Positions 7,896 to 16,809 are shown, counted from the first letter of the stretch. The stretch is 34,010 bases of DNA from Deltaproteobacteria bacterium (GCA_024276905.1 JAJRWF010000070.1:1-34010); one strand, 5' to 3'. The notes: generated by a model not told the origin, from the sequence alone. Numbers and translations are program-made.

Positions 7896-8294
7896 ATGAA
7901 ATTTTTCAAGTCGTCTGCACGTCTGATGAGTCTGTTGTTGCTGGTCATTATGCTGTCGCTTGGCTCGGCGTTTGCTCGGGAGGAAGATCCGCTACGTTAT
8001 GTGGTGACTCTGGAGACATCAAATCAGCCTTTTAAGTCTCTGATGGCGGTCAATCTTCCTCTCTCTGAAGCCTCCCGGATTTACACCACGAGTTTTCGCA
8101 GGGGAGGGGTGACCTGGTATCGGTTGCGGCTGGGATTTTTTGGCAGCCGGCATGAGGCGGAAGAGATTCTCTCTGGGCTCCGGTCGCAATATCCGTCGGC
8201 CTGGGCGACCCGTATCTCCAAGCGTGAAAAACGCTCTGTCGTGAGTGGCAAGATCAAGTCGCAGCTGGCAACAATTGTGGCGGCAGGAAAGTAA
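7896..8294 (+). CDS. small exported SPOR-like domain protein
   Basis: The product has 132 residues with a signal peptide (1-27, ending AFA) and a single compact domain. The ATG at 7896 follows AAGGAG at 7882-7887. The domain is SPOR-like: YVVTLETS at the start, then TWYRLRLGFFGSRHEAEEIL, then YPSAWATRIS. Nearly the same segment recurs in the next gene (8402) and in the beta-barrel gene (12241). SPOR domains classically bind denuded peptidoglycan glycan strands. I infer it anchors or positions the cytochrome assembly on the cell wall. No haem motif is present. It may have arisen by duplication of the N-terminus of the 38-haem protein. Confidence 0.8.
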   Translation: MKFFKSSARLMSLLLLVIMLSLGSAFAREEDPLRYVVTLETSNQPFKSLMAVNLPLSEASRIYTTSFRRGGVTWYRLRLGFFGSRHEAEEILSGLRSQYPSAWATRISKREKRSVVSGKIKSQLATIVAAGK

Positions 8295-8401
8295 GTACTC
8301 ACCAGAGCTTGTTTAATTATCACCTGAGAAACGGTCATTAATTCGACCGAGTTTCCAGGATAACCGCGATTTTCGCGTTTGAAGTCAAGGTTTGAACCGC
8401 T

Positions 8402-11400
8402 ATGAAGAAATTTAGTCTGTCTGCTGGTTTGATAAGTTTGTTGTTGGTCTGTATGCCGCTGTTGTTTCCTCCGGTACTGGCGCTGGAGACTGATGGGGCG
8501 CGTTATGTTGTGAATCTCGAATCGTCACGCGAGCCGCTGAGGATAACAGCCGCCTTTCAGGCTGAAGCGCCTCGGACCTATGTTACGCGTTTCTCCAAGG
8601 CGGGTGTGACCTGGTATCGGTTGCGGCTGGGATTTTTTGCCAGTCGGCAAGAAGCGGAAAAGGTTCTCTCTGGTCTCAGGGGACGCTATCCGTCGGCCTG
8701 GATTTCGCGTGCCTCCCATCGGGAAAAGCGTCGTGTGCTGGCCGGGCAGCTCAAATCACAATCAGTAAAAACTGCGGTGGTGAAAAAGCGGGTTGCAAAC
8801 CAAAGGCCTGAATCAGTAGGTTCCTCAGCTGTTGAAACTGCAGGATCAGCACCAAGCGAGACGAGGTCGTCAGCTGCGGTGGCAGGGCCCGTTGCTGCGG
8901 TTAACTCGACACCGGTTTTGTCCCCACGTTCTTTACGTGAAGTGCAACCTGTATCGGTCAGTAACGTGGACATTATTGCGGCTGTGGCTCGGACTTCATC
9001 CCCGAATTCCTCATCTCCGGGAGTGCGTTCCAGTCAGGCGCGAAATACCAGCTTTGACCATCTGCGTACCGGTTTTGATCTGGTTGGTGTCCACGAAAGG
9101 GTGGCCTGTGAGCGCTGTCATGTGCGTGGCACCTTTAAAGGGACTCCCCTGACCTGTGTCGGATGTCATTCACAAAATGGTTCTATTCTCGCTTTGGGAA
9201 AGTCACCTGGCCATATCCCGACTGCAGCCAATTGCGATCAGTGTCACAGCAGCCAGAGCTGGCTTGCCGCAAAGGTGGATCACGCCGATTTTAATACTGA
9301 TCGCTGTGCAAGTTGTCACGATGGTAAAATGGCGGCCGGTCGTACTCCCAGTCATATCCCAAGCGGGAGTGACTGTGAAAGCTGCCATGCCCCCTCTTGC
9401 TGGAAAACGGCGGTTTTTGATCACAGCAGTGTGACCGGAAACTGTGCCAGTTGCCACAACGGGGCGACTGCGATGACCAAATCTGCGCGCCATATCCAGT
9501 CATCCAATCGCTGTGCAAGCTGTCATGTCACAACCAGTTGGAGACAGGTCAGTGTTGATCACACAGGTGTGACCGGAAACTGCGCCAGTTGTCATAACGG
9601 GACCAAAGCCAGTACCAAATCGGCGCAGCATATAACGTCAAATACCAGCTGCGAAAGCTGTCATGTGACGACCGGCTGGTTGCAAGTCGGTATGGACCAT
9701 ACGGCCGTAACCGGGACCTGTGCCAGCTGTCATAACGGCAGCACCGCGATTGGTAAATCCGCCCAGCACACCCCGTCCTCCACCAGCTGCGAAAGTTGTC
9801 ATGTCACAAGCAGCTGGGCCCAGGTCAACGTGGATCACAGCGGCGTGACCGGCAACTGTGCAAGTTGTCACAATGGTACTGCTGCCACCGGTAAGACTGC
9901 GCAACATATTTCATCGACCAGCAGTTGCGAAAGCTGCCACCTGACCAGCGGCTGGCTGCAGGTGCGGATGGACCATACTGCCGTAACCGGGACCTGTGCC
10001 AGTTGTCACAACGGCAATACCGCGACCGGTAAATCCGCCCAGCATATTCAATCCTCCACCAGCTGTGAAAGTTGTCATGTCACAAGCAGCTGGACCCAGG
10101 TCAACGTGGATCACAGCGGCGTGACCGGCAACTGTGCCAGTTGCCACAATGGTACTGCTGCCACCGGTAAGACTGCGCAACATATTTCATCGACCAGCAG
10201 TTGCGAAAGCTGCCACCTGACCAGTGGCTGGTTGCAGATCCGCATGGATCACACCGCGGTAACCGGGACCTGTGCCAGTTGTCACAACGGCAATACCGCG
10301 ACCGGTAAATCCGCCCAGCATATTCAATCCTCCACCAGCTGTGAGAGTTGCCATGTGACGAGCAGCTGGACTCAGGTCAACGTGGATCACAGCGGCGTGA
10401 CCGGCAACTGTGCCAGTTGCCACAATGGCAGCAATGCAACGGGCAAAACGCCCCAGCATATTTCTTCGACATCCAGTTGCGAAAGCTGCCATCTGACCAG
10501 TGGCTGGTTGCAGGTGCGGATGGACCATACTGCCGTCACCGGGACCTGTGCCAGCTGTCACAACGGCAATACCGCGACCGGCAAATCAGCGCAGCATATT
10601 CAATCCTCCACCAGCTGTGAAAGTTGTCATGTGACAAGCAGCTGGACTCAGGTCAACGTGGACCACACGGGCGTGACCGGCAACTGCGCCAGTTGTCACA
10701 ACGGGACAAATGCCACCGGTAAAACTGCGCAACATATTTCATCGACCAGCAGTTGCGAAAGCTGCCACCTGACCAGCGGCTGGGTGCAGGTGCGGATGGA
10801 CCATACTGCCGTAACCGGGACCTGTGCCAGCTGCCACAACGGCAATACCGCGACCGGTAAATCAGCCCAGCATATTCAATCCTCCAGCAGCTGCGAAAGT
10901 TGTCATGTCACAAGCAGCTGGACCCAGGTCAACGTGGATCATACGGGTGTGACCGGCAACTGCGCCAGTTGCCACAACGGGACCGCTGCCACCGGTAAGA
11001 CTGCGCAACATATTTCATCGACCAGCAGTTGCGAAAGCTGCCATCTGACCAGTGGCTGGTTGCAGGTGCGGATGGACCATACTGCCGTCACCGGGACCTG
11101 TGCCAGCTGCCACAACGGCAACACCGCGACCGGCAAATCAGCCCAGCATATTGCCTCAGCCAATCGGTGCGAAGATTGCCATCTGACCAGCAACTGGACT
11201 CGTGTCAATGTGGACCACAGTGCCGTGATCGGGACCTGTAATGGGTGTCATAACGGCAGCACGGCAGTGGGCAAACCGACCAGTCATGTTCAGACTTCGG
11301 CACAGTGCGAGGTCTGTCATTCAACCCTGGCCTGGCTGCCGGCCAGTTTTGATCACAGTACTGCTGCCGGCAACTGTTCCAATTGTCATAACGGCTCGAC

Positions 11401-11785
11401 TGCAACCGGTAAGGGCAGCGGACATTTTGTCACCAGCCTGCAGTGTGACGACTGTCATAACACCAGCCGCTGGACCCTGATCCGTTTTACGCATAGCGGT
11501 GGGAATTATCCCGGTGACCATCGTTCGCAGGTCGGTTGTCTCGATTGCCATCGCGGCAACAGTCAGAATCCGACCTGGAGAAATAGTGCCTATCAACCAG
11601 ATTGTGCCGGCTGTCATGCCGGAAACTTCAAGTCAGGGCCGCACAATAAAATCAAGGATGGCACCAAATATACGGTGAGCGAGCTGCGCAATTGTGCCGG
11701 CGCCTGTCATGTCTATACCGACAGTTCGTTGACAACTATCGAGAAAACAAGAAATCGCGAACACCGTCCAAATGGGGAGTTTTAA
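8402..11785 (+). CDS. giant SPOR-fused 38-haem c-type cytochrome
   Basis: The product has 1127 residues. A signal peptide (about 1-27) is followed by a SPOR-like domain (about 35-120, TWYRLRLGFFASRQEAEKVL). A Ser/Val/Ala-rich linker comes next (about 120-215). The haem region holds 37 CxxCH motifs plus one CxxxCH near the C-terminus (CAGACH), from residue about 236 to 1103. Most of it is a 46-residue unit with two CxxCH and the pattern CxSCHNGxxATGKxAQHI-CESCH-DHxxVTG. Two alternating versions form a 92-residue (276-bp) super-repeat. I infer a long modular electron wire on the outer side of the inner membrane or spanning the periplasm, fixed to peptidoglycan by its SPOR domain. It lies 107 bp after the SPOR gene and overlaps the frame before the next gene. 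Confidence 0.93.
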   Translation: MKKFSLSAGLISLLLVCMPLLFPPVLALETDGARYVVNLESSREPLRITAAFQAEAPRTYVTRFSKAGVTWYRLRLGFFASRQEAEKVLSGLRGRYPSAWISRASHREKRRVLAGQLKSQSVKTAVVKKRVANQRPESVGSSAVETAGSAPSETRSSAAVAGPVAAVNSTPVLSPRSLREVQPVSVSNVDIIAAVARTSSPNSSSPGVRSSQARNTSFDHLRTGFDLVGVHERVACERCHVRGTFKGTPLTCVGCHSQNGSILALGKSPGHIPTAANCDQCHSSQSWLAAKVDHADFNTDRCASCHDGKMAAGRTPSHIPSGSDCESCHAPSCWKTAVFDHSSVTGNCASCHNGATAMTKSARHIQSSNRCASCHVTTSWRQVSVDHTGVTGNCASCHNGTKASTKSAQHITSNTSCESCHVTTGWLQVGMDHTAVTGTCASCHNGSTAIGKSAQHTPSSTSCESCHVTSSWAQVNVDHSGVTGNCASCHNGTAATGKTAQHISSTSSCESCHLTSGWLQVRMDHTAVTGTCASCHNGNTATGKSAQHIQSSTSCESCHVTSSWTQVNVDHSGVTGNCASCHNGTAATGKTAQHISSTSSCESCHLTSGWLQIRMDHTAVTGTCASCHNGNTATGKSAQHIQSSTSCESCHVTSSWTQVNVDHSGVTGNCASCHNGSNATGKTPQHISSTSSCESCHLTSGWLQVRMDHTAVTGTCASCHNGNTATGKSAQHIQSSTSCESCHVTSSWTQVNVDHTGVTGNCASCHNGTNATGKTAQHISSTSSCESCHLTSGWVQVRMDHTAVTGTCASCHNGNTATGKSAQHIQSSSSCESCHVTSSWTQVNVDHTGVTGNCASCHNGTAATGKTAQHISSTSSCESCHLTSGWLQVRMDHTAVTGTCASCHNGNTATGKSAQHIASANRCEDCHLTSNWTRVNVDHSAVIGTCNGCHNGSTAVGKPTSHVQTSAQCEVCHSTLAWLPASFDHSTAAGNCSNCHNGSTATGKGSGHFVTSLQCDDCHNTSRWTLIRFTHSGGNYPGDHRSQVGCLDCHRGNSQNPTWRNSAYQPDCAGCHAGNFKSGPHNKIKDGTKYTVSELRNCAGACHVYTDSSLTTIEKTRNREHRPNGEF
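9305..11240 (+). repeat. 276-bp tandem repeat array inside the 38-haem cytochrome gene
   Basis: The CASCH codons recur at exactly 276-bp spacing: 9305, 9581, 9857, 10133, 10409, 10685, 10961 and 11237. Copies from about 9857 to 11150 are near identical at DNA level, including long stretches without changes; the flanking copies are diverged. Each unit holds two 138-bp subunits, each coding for two CxxCH motifs. The pattern implies recent unequal crossing-over or gene conversion. Confidence 0.92.
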
Positions 11786-11789
11786 TCTG

Positions 11790-12248
11790 ATGACTGCCAA
11801 ATCAATCTGTTGTCTGTTGCTGTTGTTCTTCTCCGCCTTGCCGTTGCAGGCTCAACCTTCACGTGACCGGGTTCTGGGGGACGTTGATATTGAGGAATCC
11901 CCCGAGGCCGCTGTGGTGACCGTCGAATTCAATTTCCCGGTCAGATACCTCAACCATTTTCCAGTTGAGCAAGGGGATGAACTGCGGATCAAACTGGCAC
12001 CAATCGCGATTGGTGCCGTTGACAGAAATGCCCTTTTTAATCGTGAATCTTACATGCCTCCCCGGCCGAACCTGGCCGGTATGTCAGAGGTTTTGTTTGA
12101 GGGCGATACCTTCTCTGGACTGTATCTGACGATCTTTTTTCAAAATCAGGCGCGCTGGCAGGTTGAGCAGGGTTCCGACTATCGCAGTCTGCAGATTCGG
12201 GTGTTGACGCCTTTTCCGATCACACCGCAGGAGGGAAAAGGTGAATAG
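11790..12248 (+). CDS. small exported protein of unknown function (AMIN-like)
   Basis: The product has 152 residues from the ATG at 11790, with GGGGAG at 11774-11779. An in-frame ATG at 11772 overlaps the previous gene. It has a signal peptide (about 1-22, ending LQA) and a single beta-rich domain. The segment VTVEFNFPVRYLNHFPVEQG closely parallels IRIKFNFPLRYITHTPARKG in the N-terminus of the next protein, so the two share a domain. The fold resembles the AMIN type found in envelope proteins, but this is a guess from pattern. The stop overlaps the GTG start of the next gene by 8 bp, which points to coupled translation and a shared complex. Confidence 0.72.
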   Translation: MTAKSICCLLLLFFSALPLQAQPSRDRVLGDVDIEESPEAAVVTVEFNFPVRYLNHFPVEQGDELRIKLAPIAIGAVDRNALFNRESYMPPRPNLAGMSEVLFEGDTFSGLYLTIFFQNQARWQVEQGSDYRSLQIRVLTPFPITPQEGKGE

Positions 12249-14733
12249 CAAGGCCGGGTATTTCTGGTTGCTCAAAATCTGCTTGTTGCTGGCGATATTT
12301 GCGAGTCCGGCTGCTGCCTCAACGCGGGTCATTGAGGAAATTGAGATCCGGCCGGTTGCTGAAGGTACCGAGATTCGGATCAAATTTAATTTTCCCTTGC
12401 GCTACATCACTCATACACCCGCCAGGAAGGGAAAGTTGCTGCAGGTTGAGATGCGCTCACTCTTTGCCTCGTCCGAACTGGTTGAATTGGCCGGGCGCAA
12501 GGTTTTCAGCTGGCAGTCAACGGTTGAACGCCCGTTACGAACCCTGACTTATGAAGGGGATAATCCCGGCGGGCCGCAGTTACTGCTCGAATTTGATCAC
12601 GCAGTGAGCTATCGCTTCAGGGGGGGGAGTGATCCTCTGAAACTGACGATTTTGTTGCCGCAGCAAACAGACAAAATCCGGCCGCAAAAAAGTGCCCGGC
12701 CCGTAATGGCGACGATTAAAAGTAAACCGAAGCAGTTTACGTTCCCGGTCGCAATGGTTTCACCGGTCGATATGGCGCTCCCCTATGCGATCAATCTTGA
12801 GTCGGCACTCAAGCCGGTTCGTGCGCAGTTGCCGGCAACGCGGCAGGACCTGCGCAACTACCGACTTTATACGACGGTATTCAATACCGGTGGTAAGAAA
12901 TGGCATCGGTTACGGCTCGGTTTTTTTGCTGACAAAAAAACCGCGCAAAAAGTCATGCTGTCACTTAAAAAAGAGTTTCCTGATGCCTGGTTAACCAGAA
13001 CCTCGGTCAGTGAACGCCGTAATTCGGCTTTGAACGCGTTATTTGAGCCGGCCGTGCACGACGAGGCAACGTCAGCGGTTTCTTCGGTGACAGACGAGAA
13101 AGTGTTGCCGGTACTACCGGCAGAGCGACGGCAACAACTGTTGGATCAGGCTGAAGCCAGTATGCTGGCCGGTGATTATCAACGCGCAGCGCTGCTCTAC
13201 ACCGGGTTGCTGCGGGCGGAAGATGCGGTGACCCGACAGCTGGCACAGGAATACCTGGGTTTGGCTCGTGACCGGGGGAACCAGTTGGCACACGCCAAGG
13301 CAGAGTATGAAAAGTATTTGCGTCTCTACCCGGAAGGGGAGGGCGCCGACCGGGTTCGTCAGCGGCTGAATGCACTTTTGACCGCACGCAGCAGGCCGAA
13401 GGCTCCTTTGCGTAAGGCCCGGCAGCAACGAGCCCGTGAGAGCTGGCGGCATGAAGTTTACGGCAGTTTTTCACAGTTTTACTACCGCGACAGTTTGACC
13501 ACCGACAACGAGACTCTGCTCGCGCAGTCATCTCTGCGTAATGATATCGATTTTAATACCCGCTCGCGTAACGAAAATCTGGATATCCGTACGACATTCA
13601 TCGGCGGGCTTGAAAATGATTTTCGAGAAGGTGCCGAAGATGATTTTCGAATAAGCTCGGCCTATCTCGATCTGGCCGCACGTGATCCGGAACTTTCCAT
13701 GCGCCTCGGCCGCCAATCACGCAGCAGCGGCGGTGTTCTCGGTCGTTTTGACGGTGCTTTGCTGCGTTGGCAGCTCAGTGAACGGGTCGCCGCCAACCTG
13801 GTCGGCGGTTTTCCGGTCTTTTCGACCAGTGAAACCAGTATCGACACGGATCGGCCTCTCTATGAAATCAGTTTCGATCTGGGGACCTTTGCCAAGCGCT
13901 GGGACATCAACCTGTTTTTCATCAATCAGGAGGTCGAAAGCCTGACAGATCGTCGCGCAATTGGTGGTGAAGTACGTTATTTCGAACCGACCCGTTCTTT
14001 CTTTACCCTGGTCGATTACGATGTCCTTTATGACCAATTGAATACGATTTTGTTCAATGGCAACCTGCGTCTTCCGGATGATACAATTCTGACCCTGGCG
14101 GCCGATTATCGGAACAGTCCGGTCCTGACAACCAGCAACGCACTTCAAGGCCAGACCGCTACCAGTATCTCTGATTTGCTGATACTTTTCAGCGCTGAGG
14201 AGATCCGCCAACTGGCGCTTGATCGCACTGCTACCAGCCAGTCCTATACTCTGGGAGTGACCCATCCCATAAATGTCAAATTGCAGGTTACGGGAGATTT
14301 TTCTGTCTCACGCTTCGGTTCAACACCGGCTTCGGGCGGGGTTGAGGCGGCGGAAGACACCGGTAACATGTTCTTTTATTCGTTACAGTTGATCGGCAGC
14401 AGCCTCATTAAAGAGGGCGACATCGCAATTGTCGGTCTGCGTTATTCAGATACCAACACCTCAGCGACCTGGGCGCTGAATCTCAACACCCGCTATCCGC
14501 TGACGCGACAATTACGGGTCAACCCGAAAATGCTGATCGACTACCGGACAAATAACGATAATCCGGGCAAACGCTGGCGGATCAGGCCGTTGTTGAGAGT
14601 TGAGTATCGCTGGAGAAATCGGTTGCATCTTGAGTTCGAGGGCGGTGCCGAATGGGCAACCGAGACCATTTCCGGTGTCGATTCCCGGAGTCGGGATTAC
14701 TTCTTCACCCTGGGTTATCGGGTTGATTTCTGA
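12241..14733 (+). CDS. outer-membrane beta-barrel protein with AMIN-like, SPOR-like and TPR domains
   Basis: The product has 830 residues from a GTG start. In order it shows a signal peptide (about 1-26), an AMIN-like module (about 30-140) shared with the previous protein, and a SPOR-like module (about 183-260, KWHRLRLGFFADKKTAQKVM) shared with the proteins at 7896 and 8402. TPR repeats follow (about 298-385). A C-terminal domain of about 430 residues is rich in alternating hydrophobic/polar strands and ends in YRVDF, the terminal-Phe signature of outer-membrane barrels. I infer it is the porin of a porin-cytochrome conduit, with the periplasmic modules recruiting cytochromes. It closes the co-directional block and is followed by two hairpins. 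Confidence 0.8.
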   Translation: MNSKAGYFWLLKICLLLAIFASPAAASTRVIEEIEIRPVAEGTEIRIKFNFPLRYITHTPARKGKLLQVEMRSLFASSELVELAGRKVFSWQSTVERPLRTLTYEGDNPGGPQLLLEFDHAVSYRFRGGSDPLKLTILLPQQTDKIRPQKSARPVMATIKSKPKQFTFPVAMVSPVDMALPYAINLESALKPVRAQLPATRQDLRNYRLYTTVFNTGGKKWHRLRLGFFADKKTAQKVMLSLKKEFPDAWLTRTSVSERRNSALNALFEPAVHDEATSAVSSVTDEKVLPVLPAERRQQLLDQAEASMLAGDYQRAALLYTGLLRAEDAVTRQLAQEYLGLARDRGNQLAHAKAEYEKYLRLYPEGEGADRVRQRLNALLTARSRPKAPLRKARQQRARESWRHEVYGSFSQFYYRDSLTTDNETLLAQSSLRNDIDFNTRSRNENLDIRTTFIGGLENDFREGAEDDFRISSAYLDLAARDPELSMRLGRQSRSSGGVLGRFDGALLRWQLSERVAANLVGGFPVFSTSETSIDTDRPLYEISFDLGTFAKRWDINLFFINQEVESLTDRRAIGGEVRYFEPTRSFFTLVDYDVLYDQLNTILFNGNLRLPDDTILTLAADYRNSPVLTTSNALQGQTATSISDLLILFSAEEIRQLALDRTATSQSYTLGVTHPINVKLQVTGDFSVSRFGSTPASGGVEAAEDTGNMFFYSLQLIGSSLIKEGDIAIVGLRYSDTNTSATWALNLNTRYPLTRQLRVNPKMLIDYRTNNDNPGKRWRIRPLLRVEYRWRNRLHLEFEGGAEWATETISGVDSRSRDYFFTLGYRVDF

Positions 14734-14741
14734 TTTCAGCT

Positions 14742-14768
14742 GGATTCAGTGATAATCGCACTGAATCC
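14742..14768 (+). terminator. hairpin after the beta-barrel gene
   Basis: GGATTCAGTG (14742-14751) and CACTGAATCC (14759-14768) form a perfect 10-bp stem with a 7-nt loop, 9 bases after the stop. No T-run follows, so it may be an RNA-end stabiliser rather than a full intrinsic terminator. Confidence 0.55.
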
Positions 14769-14791
14769 GTATAGCCCCTGTATTATTGTGG

Positions 14792-14822
14792 CCGGGATGT
14801 TCGATTTTATTGAACATCCCGG
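14792..14822 (+). terminator. second strong hairpin after the beta-barrel gene
   Basis: CCGGGATGTTC (14792-14802) and GAACATCCCGG (14812-14822) form a perfect 11-bp stem with an A/T-rich 9-nt loop. The downstream sequence TCTCTTCGTG is only weakly T-rich. With the previous hairpin it probably ends the cytochrome transcript. Confidence 0.6.
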
Positions 14823-14924
14823 TCTCTTCGTGTTCGCAGTTTCTTGCTCCCTGGTTGTTGATAGTGGTCGGCCTATTTGACTCAGGTCATAGATCTGCAG
14901 TCAGAAACTGTTTAAATTTCGTCC

Positions 14925-15941
14925 ATGATGAAAAAGATTCTGAATATTTCCGGGACGCGAAAACCGCAGTTGTGGTTGCGACTGCTGGTGCAGTGGACAA
15001 TGTTTTTCTGGTGCCTGCTGCTCGGCGTTCAGCTTGGACTTTTCGTCCGACACTTTCAATCAGGCGGCAGCACTCCCTACTATCCCCGTTTTCCGGGGGT
15101 CGAAGCTTTCTTGCCGATCGGCGCGCTGGTCAGTTTTAAAAACTGGCTGGTCAACGGTCAGGTCGATCCGGTACACCCGGCGGCCCTGGTGCTGTTTCTG
15201 ACTTTTATGGCCATGGCGTTATTGACGCGTAAGTCGTTCTGCTCATGGCTCTGTCCAGTCGGGACCATCGAAGAGGTTTTGTGGAAAATCGGGCAGCGGA
15301 TTTTCGGGCGGCTCTGGCAGCCCTGGCCCTGGTTTGATCGGCTGCTGCAGAGCCTCAAGTATCTGTTGCTGCTTTTTTTCGCCAAGTTGATTCTGTTCGA
15401 TATGCCGGCTGCGGCGCTCAAGGGGTTTCTGGCCGCGCCCTACTGGGCGATTGCTGACATCAAAATGTTGTATTTCTTTGTCGGGCTGGCAGGAATCCCG
15501 TTGCTGACAATTGTGCTGTTGCTGGTTCTGTCACTCTTCTTGCGCAACCCCTGGTGCCGTTATCTCTGCCCCTATGGCGCCTTACTCGGAATCCTGTCGG
15601 TCTTCAGCCCGGCACGCATTCGCCGTGATGCTGCGATCTGTATTGATTGCGGCAGCTGTCGCCGGGTTTGCCCCGCGCGGTTGCCAGTGGATAAGAAGGT
15701 CCAGGTTCTTTCCCCGGAGTGTACCGGTTGTCTGACCTGTGTCGAAAATTGTCCGCAAGCGGGTGCTCTGAACATGGCTCTGTTGAAGCGGCCGCTGCCG
15801 AAATGGATCTTTCCGCTGCTGGTGCTGGCCATTTTTGTTTTTGGCGTCGGGGGCGGGATGCTCAGCGGCCATTGGCAGACTTCGTTGAGCTATGCTGATT
15901 ATCAACGTCTGATTCCTCTGGTCCCGCTGCTGGGACATTAA
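14925..15941 (+). CDS. NapH/NosR-like membrane polyferredoxin
   Basis: The product has 338 residues with an N-terminal membrane helix (about 20-45) and four or more further helices. It carries the paired CxxxCP motifs of the NapH/NosR/CcoG family (SWLCPVG about 105 and RYLCPYG about 214). Two [4Fe-4S] motifs follow, CIDCGSCRRVCP (about 240) and CTGCLTCVENCP (about 267), and a C-terminal helix. Such proteins move electrons from the quinone pool or ferredoxins across or along the inner membrane. It starts about 190 bp after the beta-barrel gene, beyond the hairpins, so it may have its own promoter. A role with the cytochrome block is inferred from proximity. The start could be ATG 14925 or 14928; no strong ribosome binding site is visible. 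Confidence 0.85.
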   Translation: MMKKILNISGTRKPQLWLRLLVQWTMFFWCLLLGVQLGLFVRHFQSGGSTPYYPRFPGVEAFLPIGALVSFKNWLVNGQVDPVHPAALVLFLTFMAMALLTRKSFCSWLCPVGTIEEVLWKIGQRIFGRLWQPWPWFDRLLQSLKYLLLLFFAKLILFDMPAAALKGFLAAPYWAIADIKMLYFFVGLAGIPLLTIVLLLVLSLFLRNPWCRYLCPYGALLGILSVFSPARIRRDAAICIDCGSCRRVCPARLPVDKKVQVLSPECTGCLTCVENCPQAGALNMALLKRPLPKWIFPLLVLAIFVFGVGGGMLSGHWQTSLSYADYQRLIPLVPLLGH

Positions 15942-16007
15942 TCTCGTGCTGGTTATACGAAAGGGGAAGGATTGCACGCCTCCTGATCCTGCGGTTATGA
16001 TGGGATT

Positions 16008-16736
16008 ATGAAACCGATCCTGATTATGAAAACTGGCAGTACTTTCACCGAACTGGCCCATGAAACAGGTGATTTTGAGGATTGGATTATTGCTGCCAGC
16101 GGGGAAGCTCCGGGCTTTTTCACGATTGCCGACGGGGTGGATGAGGCGCTTCCGTCGCTTGATCTGCTGTCGGGGGTAATTATCACTGGTTCTCATGCGA
16201 TGGTTTCGGACGGCGGGATGCTGGTTGATCTCTGGTCGCAGCTGCTGCGTGATGCCGTTACTGCGCGGTTGCCGGTGCTGGGGATCTGTTACGGGCATCA
16301 GTTGCTGGCCCAGGCTTTGGGTGGCAGGGTTGCCGATCATCCCGCCGGTCTGGAGCTGGGGCAAGTCGCAATTGAGATGGCTGCTGCGGCCCGGGATGAC
16401 GCCCTTTTTTCTGCCTTGCCCGCGCAGTTTCCGGCTTATGCCAGTCATCTGCAGTCGGTACTTGAACTGCCACCTGGATCTTTTGTCTACGGCTCCAGTG
16501 ACTTCGAACCTCACCATGCGGTGCGTTTTGCGCCAGCCGCCTGGGGGGTTCAGTTTCATCCCGAGTTCAAGCACAGAATTGCCTGTGCCTATATTCGTCG
16601 TCAGCGACCTCGTTTGCGTGATGATGCCGAAATGAATGCCCTGATCAAAAAGACCGGCCCCTTGCCGGGGGCCGGACTTCTGCTCCAGAGTTTTTGTCAT
16701 CTGGCGAAAAGTTCGAGATTCTCTTACGGAGATTGA
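16008..16736 (+). CDS. class I glutamine amidotransferase (GMP synthase-like)
   Basis: The product has 242 residues with the class I glutaminase triad: nucleophile Cys94 in GICYGHQ, and His184 with Glu186 in VQFHPE. The N-terminal half has the usual VIITGSHAMV oxyanion-strand region. There is no synthetase partner domain, so it belongs to the stand-alone GATase group that includes gamma-glutamyl-polyamine hydrolase-like and GMP synthase-like proteins. The substrate cannot be told. It lies alone between the polyferredoxin gene and the ilv leader. A strong GC hairpin (16654-16675) sits inside the last 30 codons. Confidence 0.85.
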   Translation: MKPILIMKTGSTFTELAHETGDFEDWIIAASGEAPGFFTIADGVDEALPSLDLLSGVIITGSHAMVSDGGMLVDLWSQLLRDAVTARLPVLGICYGHQLLAQALGGRVADHPAGLELGQVAIEMAAAARDDALFSALPAQFPAYASHLQSVLELPPGSFVYGSSDFEPHHAVRFAPAAWGVQFHPEFKHRIACAYIRRQRPRLRDDAEMNALIKKTGPLPGAGLLLQSFCHLAKSSRFSYGD

Positions 16737-16809
16737 GGTGGTTTTTTTAACCGATTGTCAATGGGACTCTGTCGGTAAAGTCGATTGCTGACCTGTTTTG
16801 AGATAATTC

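Noticed and set aside
9305-11240. Regular direct repeats resembling a CRISPR or satellite array
   Set aside because: The repeats are in frame, encode CxxCH haem motifs and have no unique spacers.
16654-16675. GC hairpin as a terminator for the amidotransferase gene
   Set aside because: It lies inside the coding frame and is not followed by a T-run, so I do not call it a terminator.
15582-16700. 372-codon minus-strand open frame
   Set aside because: It is antisense to the polyferredoxin and amidotransferase genes, both of which have clear catalytic motifs; the antisense product is low-complexity.
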